From Aquabacterium sp. (GTDB taxonomy: Bacteria; Pseudomonadota; Gammaproteobacteria; Burkholderiales; Burkholderiaceae_C), in assembly GCA_023150345.1 (NCBI GenBank), contig JAKLLB010000023.1, positions 1-48,133 on the forward strand: a stretch of 48,133 nucleotides of DNA. Direction: 5' to 3'. Shown here one piece after another: positions 27,956-36,528 of this stretch. The position numbers and the translations under genes were made by a program. How positions within the stretch are numbered: position 1 is the first letter of the stretch; each line of letters opens with the position of its first letter. The notes beneath the pieces are model-generated. The model ran no database searches and was not told the DNA's origin. It saw only the letters and a list, made by a program, of their open reading frames with translations.

Positions 27956-28081
27956 CAGGGGATTCCTCTTGCAGGTGGAAAGGTCGAACACGGGCTCCGC
28001 GCAGGGCGCGGCCCTCGGTTGCGGCATCGTAAGGCGGCAGCATAACGCTTTGGACTCGCGTTTTCCCTTAATGTAATGTGG

Positions 28082-28112
28082 TTGACGTTAACGTCACCTA
28101 TAGGCCTAATGC
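28082..28112 (+). promoter_or_regulatory. MerR-style promoter for the right arm
   Basis: TTGACG (28082-28087), a 19-bp spacer and TAATGC (28107-28112). Long 19-20-bp spacers are the mark of promoters activated by MerR proteins, which untwist the DNA between the boxes. The palindrome occupies the -35 and the left part of the spacer. The distance to ATG 28145 allows a short leader. The -10 is a modest match. Confidence 0.5.
28083..28096. promoter_or_regulatory. Operator: 14-bp perfect palindrome in the divergent control region
   Basis: TGACGTTAACGTCA is perfectly symmetrical and sits between the divergent SCP2 and SDR genes. Its ACGT-TA-ACGT form is like the sites I recall for LiuR-type MerR regulators of branched-chain acyl-CoA genes. 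The MerR gene 0.4 kb away is the obvious partner. It is the only copy I found in the window. Confidence 0.65.
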
Positions 28113-28144
28113 GGCATCTTCGATCGCACGACCGCAAGGCCCCC

Positions 28145-29107
28145 ATGGCATCGTCGACCCCAGCGACACCCCCGAGTCCCGCCGCAACCAGCGCCACGCC
28201 GGCGGCCACGGGCTACCGCAGTGTCTATCGCCCGGGCCTGTTCGCCGGGCAGGCGGTGTGGGTCACCGGCGGCGGTTCGGGCATCGGCCGCTGCGTCGCG
28301 CATGAGCTGGCTGCGCTGGGCGCACAGGTGATCATCAGCGGCCGCAGCGCCGACAAGCTCGAGCGCGTGGCCGCCGAGATCGCCGACGACGGCGGGCGCT
28401 GTGCCTGGCGCGCCTTCGACATTCGCGACGAAGACGCCGTGCGCGCACACATCGCAGCAGCGCTGGTCGAGCACGGCCCCATCACCGGCCTGGTCAACAA
28501 CGCAGGCGGGCAGTTTCCAGCCCCGCTGCTGGCGCTGTCCAAGCGCGGCTTCGAGTCGGTGGTGGCCAACAACCTGACCGGCGGCTTCCTGATGATGCGC
28601 GAGCTGTTCGTGCAGTGCCTGCAGCAGCACGGCGGCGCGGTCGTCAACATGACCGCCGACTTCCGCAACGGCATGCCCGGCATGGGCCACTCGGGCGCGG
28701 CGCGCGCCGGCATGAGCAACCTGACCATGAGCGCCGCGGTGGAGTGGGCGCATGCGGGCGTGCGCGTCAACGCCGTGGCCCCGGGCTGGATCGCGAGCTC
28801 GGGCATGGACACCTACGCCGGCGCCGTGCGCACGCTCATCCCGCGCCTGAAGCAGCATGTGCCGCTGGGCCGCATGGGGCTGGAGGCCGAGGTCAGCGCC
28901 GCCATCGTCTTCCTGCTGTGCCCGGCGGCGGCCTTCATCACCGGGGTCACACTGCAGATCGACGGCGCGGCCTCGCTGGGCTCGGCCGTGTTCCCGCGCC
29001 TGCCGGTGCAGCGCCAGACGCCCTTCGAGGGCTTCCACCGCGCCACCACGCCCGAGGTGCTGCGCGAGCCCACCGACCCCGCCCCCTGCGGCGAAGGATC
29101 CCGCTGA
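28145..29107 (+). CDS. SDR-family oxidoreductase of the peroxisomal trans-2-enoyl-CoA-reductase type
   Basis: 320 residues. The NADP-binding loop is TGGGSGIG (41-48) and NNAG is at 118-121. The usual Y-x3-K catalytic pair is replaced: HSGAARAG (182-189) has Ser183 and Arg187 in those places. HSGAARAG followed by NLT and VEWA closely parallels mammalian PECR/2,4-dienoyl-CoA-reductase relatives, which also lack the Tyr. An enoyl- or dienoyl-CoA reductase role is therefore more likely than alcohol oxidation. The first gene of the right arm; its stop overlaps the next ATG (TGATG). The upstream ATG at 28109 lies in the -10 box. Confidence 0.82.
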   Translation: MASSTPATPPSPAATSATPAATGYRSVYRPGLFAGQAVWVTGGGSGIGRCVAHELAALGAQVIISGRSADKLERVAAEIADDGGRCAWRAFDIRDEDAVRAHIAAALVEHGPITGLVNNAGGQFPAPLLALSKRGFESVVANNLTGGFLMMRELFVQCLQQHGGAVVNMTADFRNGMPGMGHSGAARAGMSNLTMSAAVEWAHAGVRVNAVAPGWIASSGMDTYAGAVRTLIPRLKQHVPLGRMGLEAEVSAAIVFLLCPAAAFITGVTLQIDGAASLGSAVFPRLPVQRQTPFEGFHRATTPEVLREPTDPAPCGEGSR

Positions 29108-30726
29108 TGCCCGTACTGACTTCGCGGATCGACCCCCGCTCCCCCGCGTACGCCGCCAACGCCGCCCGCATGCGCGAGCGCCTGGACGAGGTGCGCGCAC
29201 TCGAAGCCAAGGTCGTAGCCGAAAGCCGCAGCAAGGCCGAGCGCTTCGCCCGCCGCGGCCAGCTGCTGCCGCGCGAACGCGTCGCCCGCCTGATCGACCG
29301 TGGCAGCGAGTTCCTCGAGCTCAGCACCCTGGCGGGCCTGGGCATGCACGACGACGACGGCAAGAAGAGCGTGCAGGGCGGCGGCGCCATCACCGGCATC
29401 GGTGTGGTGGCCGGCAAGCGCGTCTTCATCACCGCCAACGACAGCGCCGTCAAGGGCGGCACGGTTGCGCCCATGGGCCTGAAAAAGGGCTTGCGCGCGC
29501 AGGCCATCGCGCTGGAAAACAAGCTGCCGCTGGTGTCGCTGGTCGAGTCCGGCGGCGCCAACCTCATGTACCAGGCCGAGATCTTCGTCGACGGCGGCCG
29601 CAGCTTCGCCAACCAGGCGCGGCTGTCGGCCGCCGGCATCCCGCAGGTGGCGGTGGTGCACGGCGCCTCCACCGCCGGCGGCGCCTACCTGCCCGGCCTG
29701 TCGGACTATGTCGTGCTGGTCAAGGACCGCTCCAGCATCTATCTGGCTGGCCCGCCGCTGGTCAAGGCCGCCATCGGCGAAGAAGCGACCGAGGAAGCCC
29801 TGGGCGGCGCCGAGCTGCACGCACGCACCACCGGCCTGGGCGAATACCTGGCCGACGACGACGCCCATGCCATCGCCCTGGCGCGCGAACTGCTCGCAGC
29901 GCTGCCCTGGGACGCGGCCCCAGCACCATCGCAGGCGCCACCCCCGCGCTATCCCGCCGAGGAGCTGCTGGGTGTGGTGCCCGCCGACGAGCGCGAGCCC
30001 TATGACGTGCGCGAGGTCGTCGCCCGCCTGGTCGACGACTCGGCCTTCCTCGAATTCAAGGCCGCCTACGCGAGCGACACGATCTGCGGCCACGCGCGCA
30101 TCGACGGTCATGCGGTCGGGCTGATCGGCAACAACGGCCCGATCCAGCCCAACGGTTCGACCAAGGCCGCCCAGTTCATCCAGCTGGCCGACCAGAGCGG
30201 CCTGCCCCTGGTCTTCCTGCAGAACACCACCGGCTACATGGTGGGCTCGGCCGCCGAGGCCGCAGGCGCCATCAAGCACGGCAGCAAGATGATTCAGGCC
30301 GTGGCCAACGCGCGGGTGCCCAAGTTCACCATCGTGCTCGGTGGCAGTTTCGGCGCCGGCAACTACGGCATGTGCGGCCGCGGCTTCGATCCGCGCTTCA
30401 TCTTCGCCTGGCCCAGCGCGCGCACTGCGGTGATGGGCGGCGCCCAGGCTGCGATGGTGATGGAGCTCGTCGGCCGGGCCAAGCTCGAGCGCACCGGCGT
30501 CGAACTCAACGAACAGGCCGAGGCCGGCTTGAAGGCGATGAGCGAGCAGCTCAAGCGCCGGCTCGACGCCGAGTCCACGGCGCTGTTCGGCACCGCACGC
30601 CTGTGGGACGACGGGATCATCGACCCGCGCGACACCCGCCGCGTGCTGGCACTGTGCCTGGCGCTGGCCGCCGAAGCCGCCGACCGCACGCTGCGTCCCA
30701 ACACCTTCGGCATCGCCCGACTCTGA
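29107..30726 (+). CDS. Acyl-CoA carboxylase carboxyltransferase (beta) subunit, AtuC/LiuB type
   Basis: 539 residues with the two crotonase-like carboxyltransferase halves of biotin-dependent acyl-CoA carboxylases: GGGAITGIG, SGGANLMYQAE, ASTAGGAYLPG in the first and FLQNTTGYMVG, LGGSFGAGNYGMCGRGFDPR in the second. The last motifs are shared by methylcrotonyl- and geranyl-CoA carboxylases. It transfers CO2 from biotin to the gamma-methyl group of a 3-methyl-2-enoyl-CoA. Works with the alpha subunit encoded at 33612-35627. Substrate chain length cannot be read from the sequence by eye. Confidence 0.9.
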   Translation: MPVLTSRIDPRSPAYAANAARMRERLDEVRALEAKVVAESRSKAERFARRGQLLPRERVARLIDRGSEFLELSTLAGLGMHDDDGKKSVQGGGAITGIGVVAGKRVFITANDSAVKGGTVAPMGLKKGLRAQAIALENKLPLVSLVESGGANLMYQAEIFVDGGRSFANQARLSAAGIPQVAVVHGASTAGGAYLPGLSDYVVLVKDRSSIYLAGPPLVKAAIGEEATEEALGGAELHARTTGLGEYLADDDAHAIALARELLAALPWDAAPAPSQAPPPRYPAEELLGVVPADEREPYDVREVVARLVDDSAFLEFKAAYASDTICGHARIDGHAVGLIGNNGPIQPNGSTKAAQFIQLADQSGLPLVFLQNTTGYMVGSAAEAAGAIKHGSKMIQAVANARVPKFTIVLGGSFGAGNYGMCGRGFDPRFIFAWPSARTAVMGGAQAAMVMELVGRAKLERTGVELNEQAEAGLKAMSEQLKRRLDAESTALFGTARLWDDGIIDPRDTRRVLALCLALAAEAADRTLRPNTFGIARL

Positions 30727-30749
30727 GACCCCACCGCGAGGAAGCGTCC

Positions 30750-31904
30750 ATGCAATTCACCGACCAGCACCGCGCCCTGGACGACACCGTCACCCGGTTC
30801 GTCCAGAAGGAACTCAACCCCCACATCGACGAGTGGGAGCGCGCCGAGCAGTTCCCCAGCCACGAGGTCTTCAAGAAGCTGGGCAACCTGGGGTTGCTGG
30901 GCCTGAAGTACCCCGAGGAGTACGGCGGCGCCGGCCTGGACTTCAGCTACTCCATGGTGATGGCCGAGGCGCTCGGGGCGACGAACTGCGGCGGCGTGCC
31001 CATGGCCATCGGCGTGCACACCGACATGTGCACGCCGGCGCTGGCACGCTTCGGCGCCGATGAACTCAAGCGCGAGTTCCTGGCACCCTCGATCGCCGGC
31101 GACATGGTGGGTTGCATCGGCGTCAGCGAGCCCGGCGGCGGCTCCGACGTCGCGGCGGTGAAGACCACCGCGCGCAAGGACGGCGGCGACTACGTCATCA
31201 ACGGCAGCAAGATGTGGATCACCAACGGCATGAAGGCCGACTGGTGCTGCCTGCTCGCCAACACCAGCGACGGCCCGGTGCACAAGAACAAGAGCCTGAT
31301 CGTCGTCCCGCTGAATGCCCCCGGCGTTACGCGGCAGAAGATCCACAAGATCGGCATGAACAGCTCCGACACGGCACAGCTGTTCTTCGACAACGTGCGC
31401 GTGCCGCAACGCCACCTGATCGGCCAGGAAGGCCTGGGCTTCATGTTCCAGATGATGCAGTTCCAGGAGGAGCGCCTGTGGGGCGCCGCCGGCTCCCTGC
31501 GCAGCCTGGACCACCTCATCGACATCACGGTCGAGTACACCCGCGAGCGCAAGGCCTTCGGCAAGAGCATCCTCGACAACCAGGTCGTGCACTTCCGTCT
31601 GGCCGAGCTGCGCACCGAAGTCGAGGCCCTGCGGGCGCTGACCTACCGCGCGGTCGAGGCCTATGTCGGCGGCAAGGACGTCACCAAGCTCGCGTCCATG
31701 GCCAAGCTCAAGTGCGGGCGGCTGTCGCGCGAGGTCACCGACGCGTGCCTGCAGTACTGGGGCGGCATGGGCTACACCCTGGACAACCTGGTCTCGCGCG
31801 CCTACCGCGACAGCCGCCTGATCTCCATCGGCGGCGGCGCCGACGAGGTGATGCTGGGCATCATCGCCAAGCTCGAGGGCACGCTGCCCAGAGGCTCCCA
31901 CTGA
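30750..31904 (+). CDS. Acyl-CoA dehydrogenase, citronellyl-CoA/AtuD-like
   Basis: 384 residues. FAD motifs CIGVSEPGGGSDVAAV and KMWITNGMKADW, then GMNSSDTAQLFFDNVRVP and GGMGYTLDNLVSRAYRDSRL. The C-terminal GGGADEVM supplies the catalytic Glu (about 366). Position between the carboxyltransferase and hydratase genes equals atuD in the atu cluster, where the enzyme oxidises citronellyl-CoA to geranyl-CoA. GAGGAAG precedes ATG 30750. Its stop overlaps the TPR gene start. Confidence 0.88.
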   Translation: MQFTDQHRALDDTVTRFVQKELNPHIDEWERAEQFPSHEVFKKLGNLGLLGLKYPEEYGGAGLDFSYSMVMAEALGATNCGGVPMAIGVHTDMCTPALARFGADELKREFLAPSIAGDMVGCIGVSEPGGGSDVAAVKTTARKDGGDYVINGSKMWITNGMKADWCCLLANTSDGPVHKNKSLIVVPLNAPGVTRQKIHKIGMNSSDTAQLFFDNVRVPQRHLIGQEGLGFMFQMMQFQEERLWGAAGSLRSLDHLIDITVEYTRERKAFGKSILDNQVVHFRLAELRTEVEALRALTYRAVEAYVGGKDVTKLASMAKLKCGRLSREVTDACLQYWGGMGYTLDNLVSRAYRDSRLISIGGGADEVMLGIIAKLEGTLPRGSH

Positions 31905-32806
31905 TGTTTGGGCAACGGCCGCTGTGGCGCCAGTCATGGCTCGCGGGGATGGCCGTGGCTTGCCAGGTCGTGTTCGGAGGATCTGCGATGGCCATTGACC
32001 TTGCACCTTTGTGGGACCACGCCCGCCCTGCGGTGAGCGAGGAGCGCTTCCGGGCGGCCCTGGCCACCGCGAGCGGCGACGATGCGCTGGTGCTGCGCAC
32101 ACAGATCGCGCGCACCTGGGGCATCCGCCGCGAGTTCGACAAGGCGCGCGAGATGCTCGACGGGCTCAGGCCCGAGATCGACCGCGCAGGCGCGGAGCCG
32201 CGCGTGCGGTGGCAGCTCGAGTGGGGCCGGACCTGGGTCTCCGCCACCCACACGCCGCAGCAGCGCACGCCCCAGGCACTGGCGCAGGCCCGGGCGGCCT
32301 ACGCCCAGGCACTCGACATGGCGCAAGCCGTTGGCCTGGATGGCCTGGCCGTCGATGCCGTCCACATGATGGCCTTTGTCGACACGGCGCCCGCCGACCA
32401 GCTGAAGTGGAACGAGCGGGGCCTGGCCATCGCCCGCACATCCACCCAACCGGCGGCCAAGGCCTGGGAAGCGTCGCTGCGCAACAACCAGGGCGTGGCG
32501 CTCAAGGAGCTCGGGCGCCTGGACGACGCGCTGGCCGAGTTCCGCCAGGCGTTGGTCCTCCGCGAAGCGCAGGGCCAGGTGCGCGGCATCCGCATCGCGC
32601 ACTGGATGATCGCCTGGACGCTGCGTGCCATGGGCCGGCTGGACGAGGCCCGCGAGATCCAGCTGCGCCTGGAGCGCGAGTGGGACGCCGACGGCCAGCC
32701 CGACCCGTACGTCTTCGAAGAGCTCCAGGCCATCTACCAGGCACAGGGCAACGAGGCACGGGCCCGGCATTACGCCGAGCGCCACCGCACGAGCCGCACG
32801 CCATGA
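31904..32806 (+). CDS. Secreted TPR-repeat protein of unknown function
   Basis: 300 residues. A likely signal peptide (LAGMAVACQVVFGGSAMA, cleavage near residue 30) precedes helical pairs typical of tetratricopeptide repeats, clearest at EASLRNNQGVALKELGRLDD and the following A-L-x-EFRQAL, then HWMIAWTLRAMGRLDEA and QAIYQAQGNEARA. The ATG overlaps the dehydrogenase stop (TGATG) and the stop overlaps the hydratase ATG (ATGA), so it is translationally locked into an otherwise cytoplasmic enzyme operon. Later ATGs at 31949 and 31988 would remove the signal sequence and give a cytoplasmic protein. Confidence 0.75.
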   Translation: MFGQRPLWRQSWLAGMAVACQVVFGGSAMAIDLAPLWDHARPAVSEERFRAALATASGDDALVLRTQIARTWGIRREFDKAREMLDGLRPEIDRAGAEPRVRWQLEWGRTWVSATHTPQQRTPQALAQARAAYAQALDMAQAVGLDGLAVDAVHMMAFVDTAPADQLKWNERGLAIARTSTQPAAKAWEASLRNNQGVALKELGRLDDALAEFRQALVLREAQGQVRGIRIAHWMIAWTLRAMGRLDEAREIQLRLEREWDADGQPDPYVFEELQAIYQAQGNEARARHYAERHRTSRTP

Positions 32807-33597
32807 CCCCCACGCTCCAACTGCGGCACGCCGGCGGCGTGCTGCACATCACGCTCAACCGCCCCGCGGTGCGCAATGCCATGTCGCTGGCGATGGTGAC
32901 CGAGCTTCGCGAGGCGCTGGCCACGGCGGAGACCGACGGCCACAGCCGCGCCGTCGTGTTGCGCGGCGCGGGCGGCCACTTCTGCTCGGGTGGCGACATC
33001 CAGGACATGGCGCGCGCGCGCATGGGTGCGCCGGTCGACGGCCAGGACCCGATCGCGGCGGTGAGCGCGGCCTTCGGGCACCTGTGCGCGGCCTACGCGA
33101 GCACGCCCCTGGCGCTGGTGGCGGTGCTCGAAGGCACGGTGATGGGCGGCGGCTTCGGGCTGGCCTGCGTGGCCGACGTGGTGATCGCCAGTGACAGCGT
33201 GGCCTTTCGCCTGCCCGAAACCTCGCTCGGCGTGGTGCCGGCACAGATCGCGCCGTTCCTCGTCGAGCGCCTGGGCCCGAGCGAGGCCCGCCGACTGGCC
33301 GTGTGCGGCGCGCGCCTGGACGCCGCGCAGGCGCTGGCCATCCGCCTGGTGCACGAGGTCCACCCCAGCGACCGGCTCGACGCCGCACTGCAGCGCGTGC
33401 TCGACGACATCCTGCGCTGCGCGCCCGGGGCCGTCGCCACCACGAAGGCCCTGCTGCGGCGCGCGCGCCGCGAACCGCCGGAGGCCCTGATCGACGACGC
33501 TGCTGCGCTGTTCTCCCTGGCCGTGCAAGGCCCGGAAGGCATCGAAGGCACCACCGCCTACCTCCAGAAGCGAGCGCCCCGTTGGGTGCGCGACTGA
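32803..33597 (+). CDS. Enoyl-CoA hydratase/isomerase family, AtuE-like
   Basis: 264 residues of the crotonase fold. The oxyanion-hole segment is HFCSGGDIQDMA (59-70). GGGFGLACVAD has Gly119 where crotonase has its first catalytic Glu; the second Glu is kept (E139 in LPETSLGVVPAQIAP). Isohexenylglutaconyl-CoA hydratases of the atu pathway have, as I recall, a similar PETxLG-PAQIAP stretch. Expected role: hydration of the carboxylated 3-methyl-enoyl-CoA. Position matches atuE or liuC. Confidence 0.85.
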   Translation: MTPTLQLRHAGGVLHITLNRPAVRNAMSLAMVTELREALATAETDGHSRAVVLRGAGGHFCSGGDIQDMARARMGAPVDGQDPIAAVSAAFGHLCAAYASTPLALVAVLEGTVMGGGFGLACVADVVIASDSVAFRLPETSLGVVPAQIAPFLVERLGPSEARRLAVCGARLDAAQALAIRLVHEVHPSDRLDAALQRVLDDILRCAPGAVATTKALLRRARREPPEALIDDAAALFSLAVQGPEGIEGTTAYLQKRAPRWVRD

Positions 33598-33611
33598 CCG
33601 GCAGCCCAGCC

Positions 33612-35627
33612 ATGTTCCACAAGATCCTCATCGCCAACCGCGGCGAAATCGCCTGCCGCGTGATCCGCACCGCACGTGCCCTGGGCTACCGCACCGTGGC
33701 CGTCTACAGCGCCGCCGATGCCCTGGCGCCGCATGTCGCCCAAGCCGACGAGGCGGTGTGCATCGGCGAGCCGCCCGCGGCCGAGAGCTACCTGCGCATC
33801 GATGCGCTGCTCGACGCCGCCCGCCGCACAGGCGCCGATGCCGTGCATCCGGGCTACGGCTTCCTGTCCGAGCGCGCCGAGTTCGCCCAGGCCTGTCTCG
33901 ATGCCGGCCTCGCTTTCATCGGCCCGCCGCCAGCGGCCATCACCGCCATGGGCGACAAGGCGCTGGCCAAGCGTCGCATGCTCGAAGCCGGCGTGCCCTG
34001 CGCGCCGGGCTACCTGGGCGACGACCAGAGCGACGCCACGCTGCTCGCCCAGGCCCGAAGCCTGGGTCTGCCGCTGCTGGTCAAGGCGGTGGCCGGCGGC
34101 GGCGGCCGCGGCATGCGGCTGGTGCATGACTTCGCGGCCCTGCCCGAGGCCCTGGCCGGCGCGCGCCGAGAGGCGGCCAGTGCCTTCGGCGACGGCACGC
34201 TCATGCTCGAGCGCCTGATCGAGGGCGGCCGCCACATCGAGGTGCAGGTGTTCGCCGACGCCCACGGCCACTGCATCCACCTGGGCGAGCGCGACTGCAC
34301 CGCGCAGCGGCGACGCCAGAAGGTGATCGAAGAGGCACCCTCACCGATCGTCGACGCCGACATGCGCGAGCGCATCGGCACCGATGCGGTGGCGGCCGCC
34401 CGTGCCGTGGGTTATCGAGGTGCCGGCACGGTCGAGTTCATCGTCGATGCCCAGGGCCGTCACTACTTCCTGGAGATGAACACGCGGCTGCAGGTCGAGC
34501 ACCCGGTGACCGAGTGCATCACCGGGCTCGACCTCGTCGAGTGGCAGCTGCGCGTGGCCGCCGGCGAGCCGCTGCCGCTGGACCAGGACGAGCTGCGCCT
34601 GAGCGGCCACGCCATCGAGGTGCGGCTGTATGCCGAAGACCCGGCCGCCGGCTTCGTGCCGCAGACCGGCCGCGTGCTGCACTGGCGACCGCAGGCGGCC
34701 CTGGACGGCCGCTGCCCGGGCGCGGCGACGACGGGCGGCGTGCGCATCGATGCCGGCATCGTCGAAGGCAGTGAAATCGGCCCGCACTACGACGCCATGG
34801 TGGCCAAGGTGATCGCCCACGGCCGCGACCGCGACGACGCGATCCGCCGCCTGCGCGCCACGCTGGCCGATGCGCCGTTGGTGGGCGTGGGCAGCAACAC
34901 CGCTTTCCTGCGCGCGCTGCTCGATCACCCGCGCTTTCGCGCCGCCAGCCTGCACACCGGGCTGATCGACGAGTGGGCCACCACCGGCGAGCCGCTGCTG
35001 CAGCGCCGCGAGCCCGAGCCGGGGCTGTGGGCGCTGGCCGCGGCCATGATCACCCTTCGCCACGGCCGGGGGCTGCGCCCGGCCAGCGTCGCCGACGGCG
35101 AGCTCGTGCTTCAGATGGCCGGCCAGGAGCGCGCCCTGGCGGTGCACACCGAAGGCCCGCGCGTGCGCGTGCGCGCCGCCAGTGGCGAGGGTGCCGCCCA
35201 CGAGGTGCACCTGATCGCGCATGACGACCACCTGGTGCGCTACGAGATCGACGGCGTGCGCCGCCGGCGCGTGGCGCTGTGGAGTTCGCCCCCAGGGGCG
35301 CACGGCAGCGAGGTCGAGCGCCTGCACCTCGTGGACGACGACGGCCATGCCTGGACCTGCGCCGAACGTTCGCCCTATCCGGCGCTGCTGCGCGCCGATG
35401 ACCCGCGGCGCGCCTGCGCCGCCGTCGCCGGCACTGTGGTGGCCGTCTCGGTGCAGGTCGGCCAATCGGTCAGCGCCGGCCAGCCGCTGGTGTGCGTCGA
35501 GGCCATGAAGATGGAGATGTGGCAGCACGCGGGGGCCGATGCGCGCGTGATTGCCGTGCATGTGCAACCGCGCCAGGCCGTGGACGCCGGTGCACTGTTG
35601 GTCGAACTGGAGATCGGACAAGCCTGA
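33612..35627 (+). CDS. Acyl-CoA carboxylase biotin-containing (alpha) subunit, AtuF/LiuD type
   Basis: 671 residues. Biotin carboxylase domain (1-~450): ILIANRGEIACRV, HPGYGFLSE, ATP loop GGGGRGMR, EVQVFAD, EMNTRLQVEHPVTE. A middle BT-like region leads to the biotinyl domain with the acceptor lysine K633 in VEAMKMEM. It carboxylates its own biotin with ATP and bicarbonate, then hands the carboxyl to the beta subunit (29107-30726). Geranyl-, methylcrotonyl- and propionyl-CoA enzymes share this layout; gene order favours the first two. Confidence 0.92.
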   Translation: MFHKILIANRGEIACRVIRTARALGYRTVAVYSAADALAPHVAQADEAVCIGEPPAAESYLRIDALLDAARRTGADAVHPGYGFLSERAEFAQACLDAGLAFIGPPPAAITAMGDKALAKRRMLEAGVPCAPGYLGDDQSDATLLAQARSLGLPLLVKAVAGGGGRGMRLVHDFAALPEALAGARREAASAFGDGTLMLERLIEGGRHIEVQVFADAHGHCIHLGERDCTAQRRRQKVIEEAPSPIVDADMRERIGTDAVAAARAVGYRGAGTVEFIVDAQGRHYFLEMNTRLQVEHPVTECITGLDLVEWQLRVAAGEPLPLDQDELRLSGHAIEVRLYAEDPAAGFVPQTGRVLHWRPQAALDGRCPGAATTGGVRIDAGIVEGSEIGPHYDAMVAKVIAHGRDRDDAIRRLRATLADAPLVGVGSNTAFLRALLDHPRFRAASLHTGLIDEWATTGEPLLQRREPEPGLWALAAAMITLRHGRGLRPASVADGELVLQMAGQERALAVHTEGPRVRVRAASGEGAAHEVHLIAHDDHLVRYEIDGVRRRRVALWSSPPGAHGSEVERLHLVDDDGHAWTCAERSPYPALLRADDPRRACAAVAGTVVAVSVQVGQSVSAGQPLVCVEAMKMEMWQHAGADARVIAVHVQPRQAVDAGALLVELEIGQA

Positions 35628-35628
35628 C

Positions 35629-36501
35629 ATGGACACCGCCATCCTGACCTGCGCCCTCACCGGCGTGCTCACCAACCCGCGGCAGCATCCGGTGCCGGTC
35701 ACGCCTCAGCAGATGGCCGACGAGGCGAGGCGCGCCTTCGATGCCGGCGCCAGCGTCATGCATGTGCACCTGCGCATGCAGCAGGACGGCCTCGGCCACC
35801 TGCCGAGCTGGGACCCCGACGTGGCCGAGGACGTGGTCGGTGCGATCCGCGCCGCCTGCCCGGGCGTGATCATCAACCTCACCACCGGCGTCATCGGCCA
35901 GGACATCTCGGGGCCGGCTGCCTGCATCCGGCGCGTGCGCCCCGAGATCGCCGCCTGCAATGCCGGCAGCCTGAACTACCTCAAGCTCAAGGACGACGGC
36001 AGCTGGGCCTGGCCGCCGATGGTGTTCGACAACCCGGTGGCCAAGGTGCAGCAGTTCCTCGACGTCATGGCCGAGTGCCGCGTGCACCCGGAGTTCGAGT
36101 GCTTCGACGTCGGCATCGTGCGCTCGGTCGACATGTACCTGCGCGCCGGCATGGTGGCCCCGGGGTTGGGCCGAGCGGAGCTGAACTTCGTCATGGGCGT
36201 GGCCTCGGGCATGCCGTGCGACGCCAACCTGCTGGCGCTGCTGCCGCGCTACGCCCCGCGCGAGGCGGTGTGGCAGGCCACGCTCATCGGTCGCGCCGAG
36301 ATCTGGCCGGTGCACCGGCGCGCGGCCGAGCTCGGCGGCATGCTGCGCACCGGTCTCGAGGACACCTTCTATCTGCCCGACGGCCAGCGCGCCACCAGCA
36401 ACGGCGAGTTGATCGAAGCGCTGGCGCGCTGCGCCGCCCAGTCCGGTCGCACCGTGGCCAGCCCGGACCAGGCCCGCGCGTTGCTCGGCTTGCCGCCATG
36501 A
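35629..36501 (+). CDS. Beta-keto acid cleavage enzyme (BKACE / Kce family)
   Basis: 290 residues, formerly DUF849. It has the metal-binding HVHLR (H-x-H) after AGASVMHVH, then INLTTG, ECFDVG, FVMGV and the C-terminal GLEDTFYLPDG with TSNGELIE. BKACEs condense a beta-keto acid with acetyl-CoA and split it to acetoacetate and a new acyl-CoA, with Zn2+. The ATG overlaps the end of the carboxylase gene region (1 nt gap after TGA). In liu/atu operons a HMG-CoA-lyase-type gene (liuE) closes the path; here a BKACE stands in that place. Substrate unknown. Confidence 0.9.
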   Translation: MDTAILTCALTGVLTNPRQHPVPVTPQQMADEARRAFDAGASVMHVHLRMQQDGLGHLPSWDPDVAEDVVGAIRAACPGVIINLTTGVIGQDISGPAACIRRVRPEIAACNAGSLNYLKLKDDGSWAWPPMVFDNPVAKVQQFLDVMAECRVHPEFECFDVGIVRSVDMYLRAGMVAPGLGRAELNFVMGVASGMPCDANLLALLPRYAPREAVWQATLIGRAEIWPVHRRAAELGGMLRTGLEDTFYLPDGQRATSNGELIEALARCAAQSGRTVASPDQARALLGLPP

Positions 36502-36528
36502 GCGGTACGAGATCTGACGCCGGGCCGC

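Noticed and set aside
28109-28145. Upstream ATG for the SDR gene
   Set aside because: It falls in the -10 box of the predicted promoter; ATG 28145 is used.
28813-30279. 488-codon minus-strand frame opposite the carboxyltransferase gene
   Set aside because: Composition-driven shadow; the plus-strand protein is complete and motif-rich.
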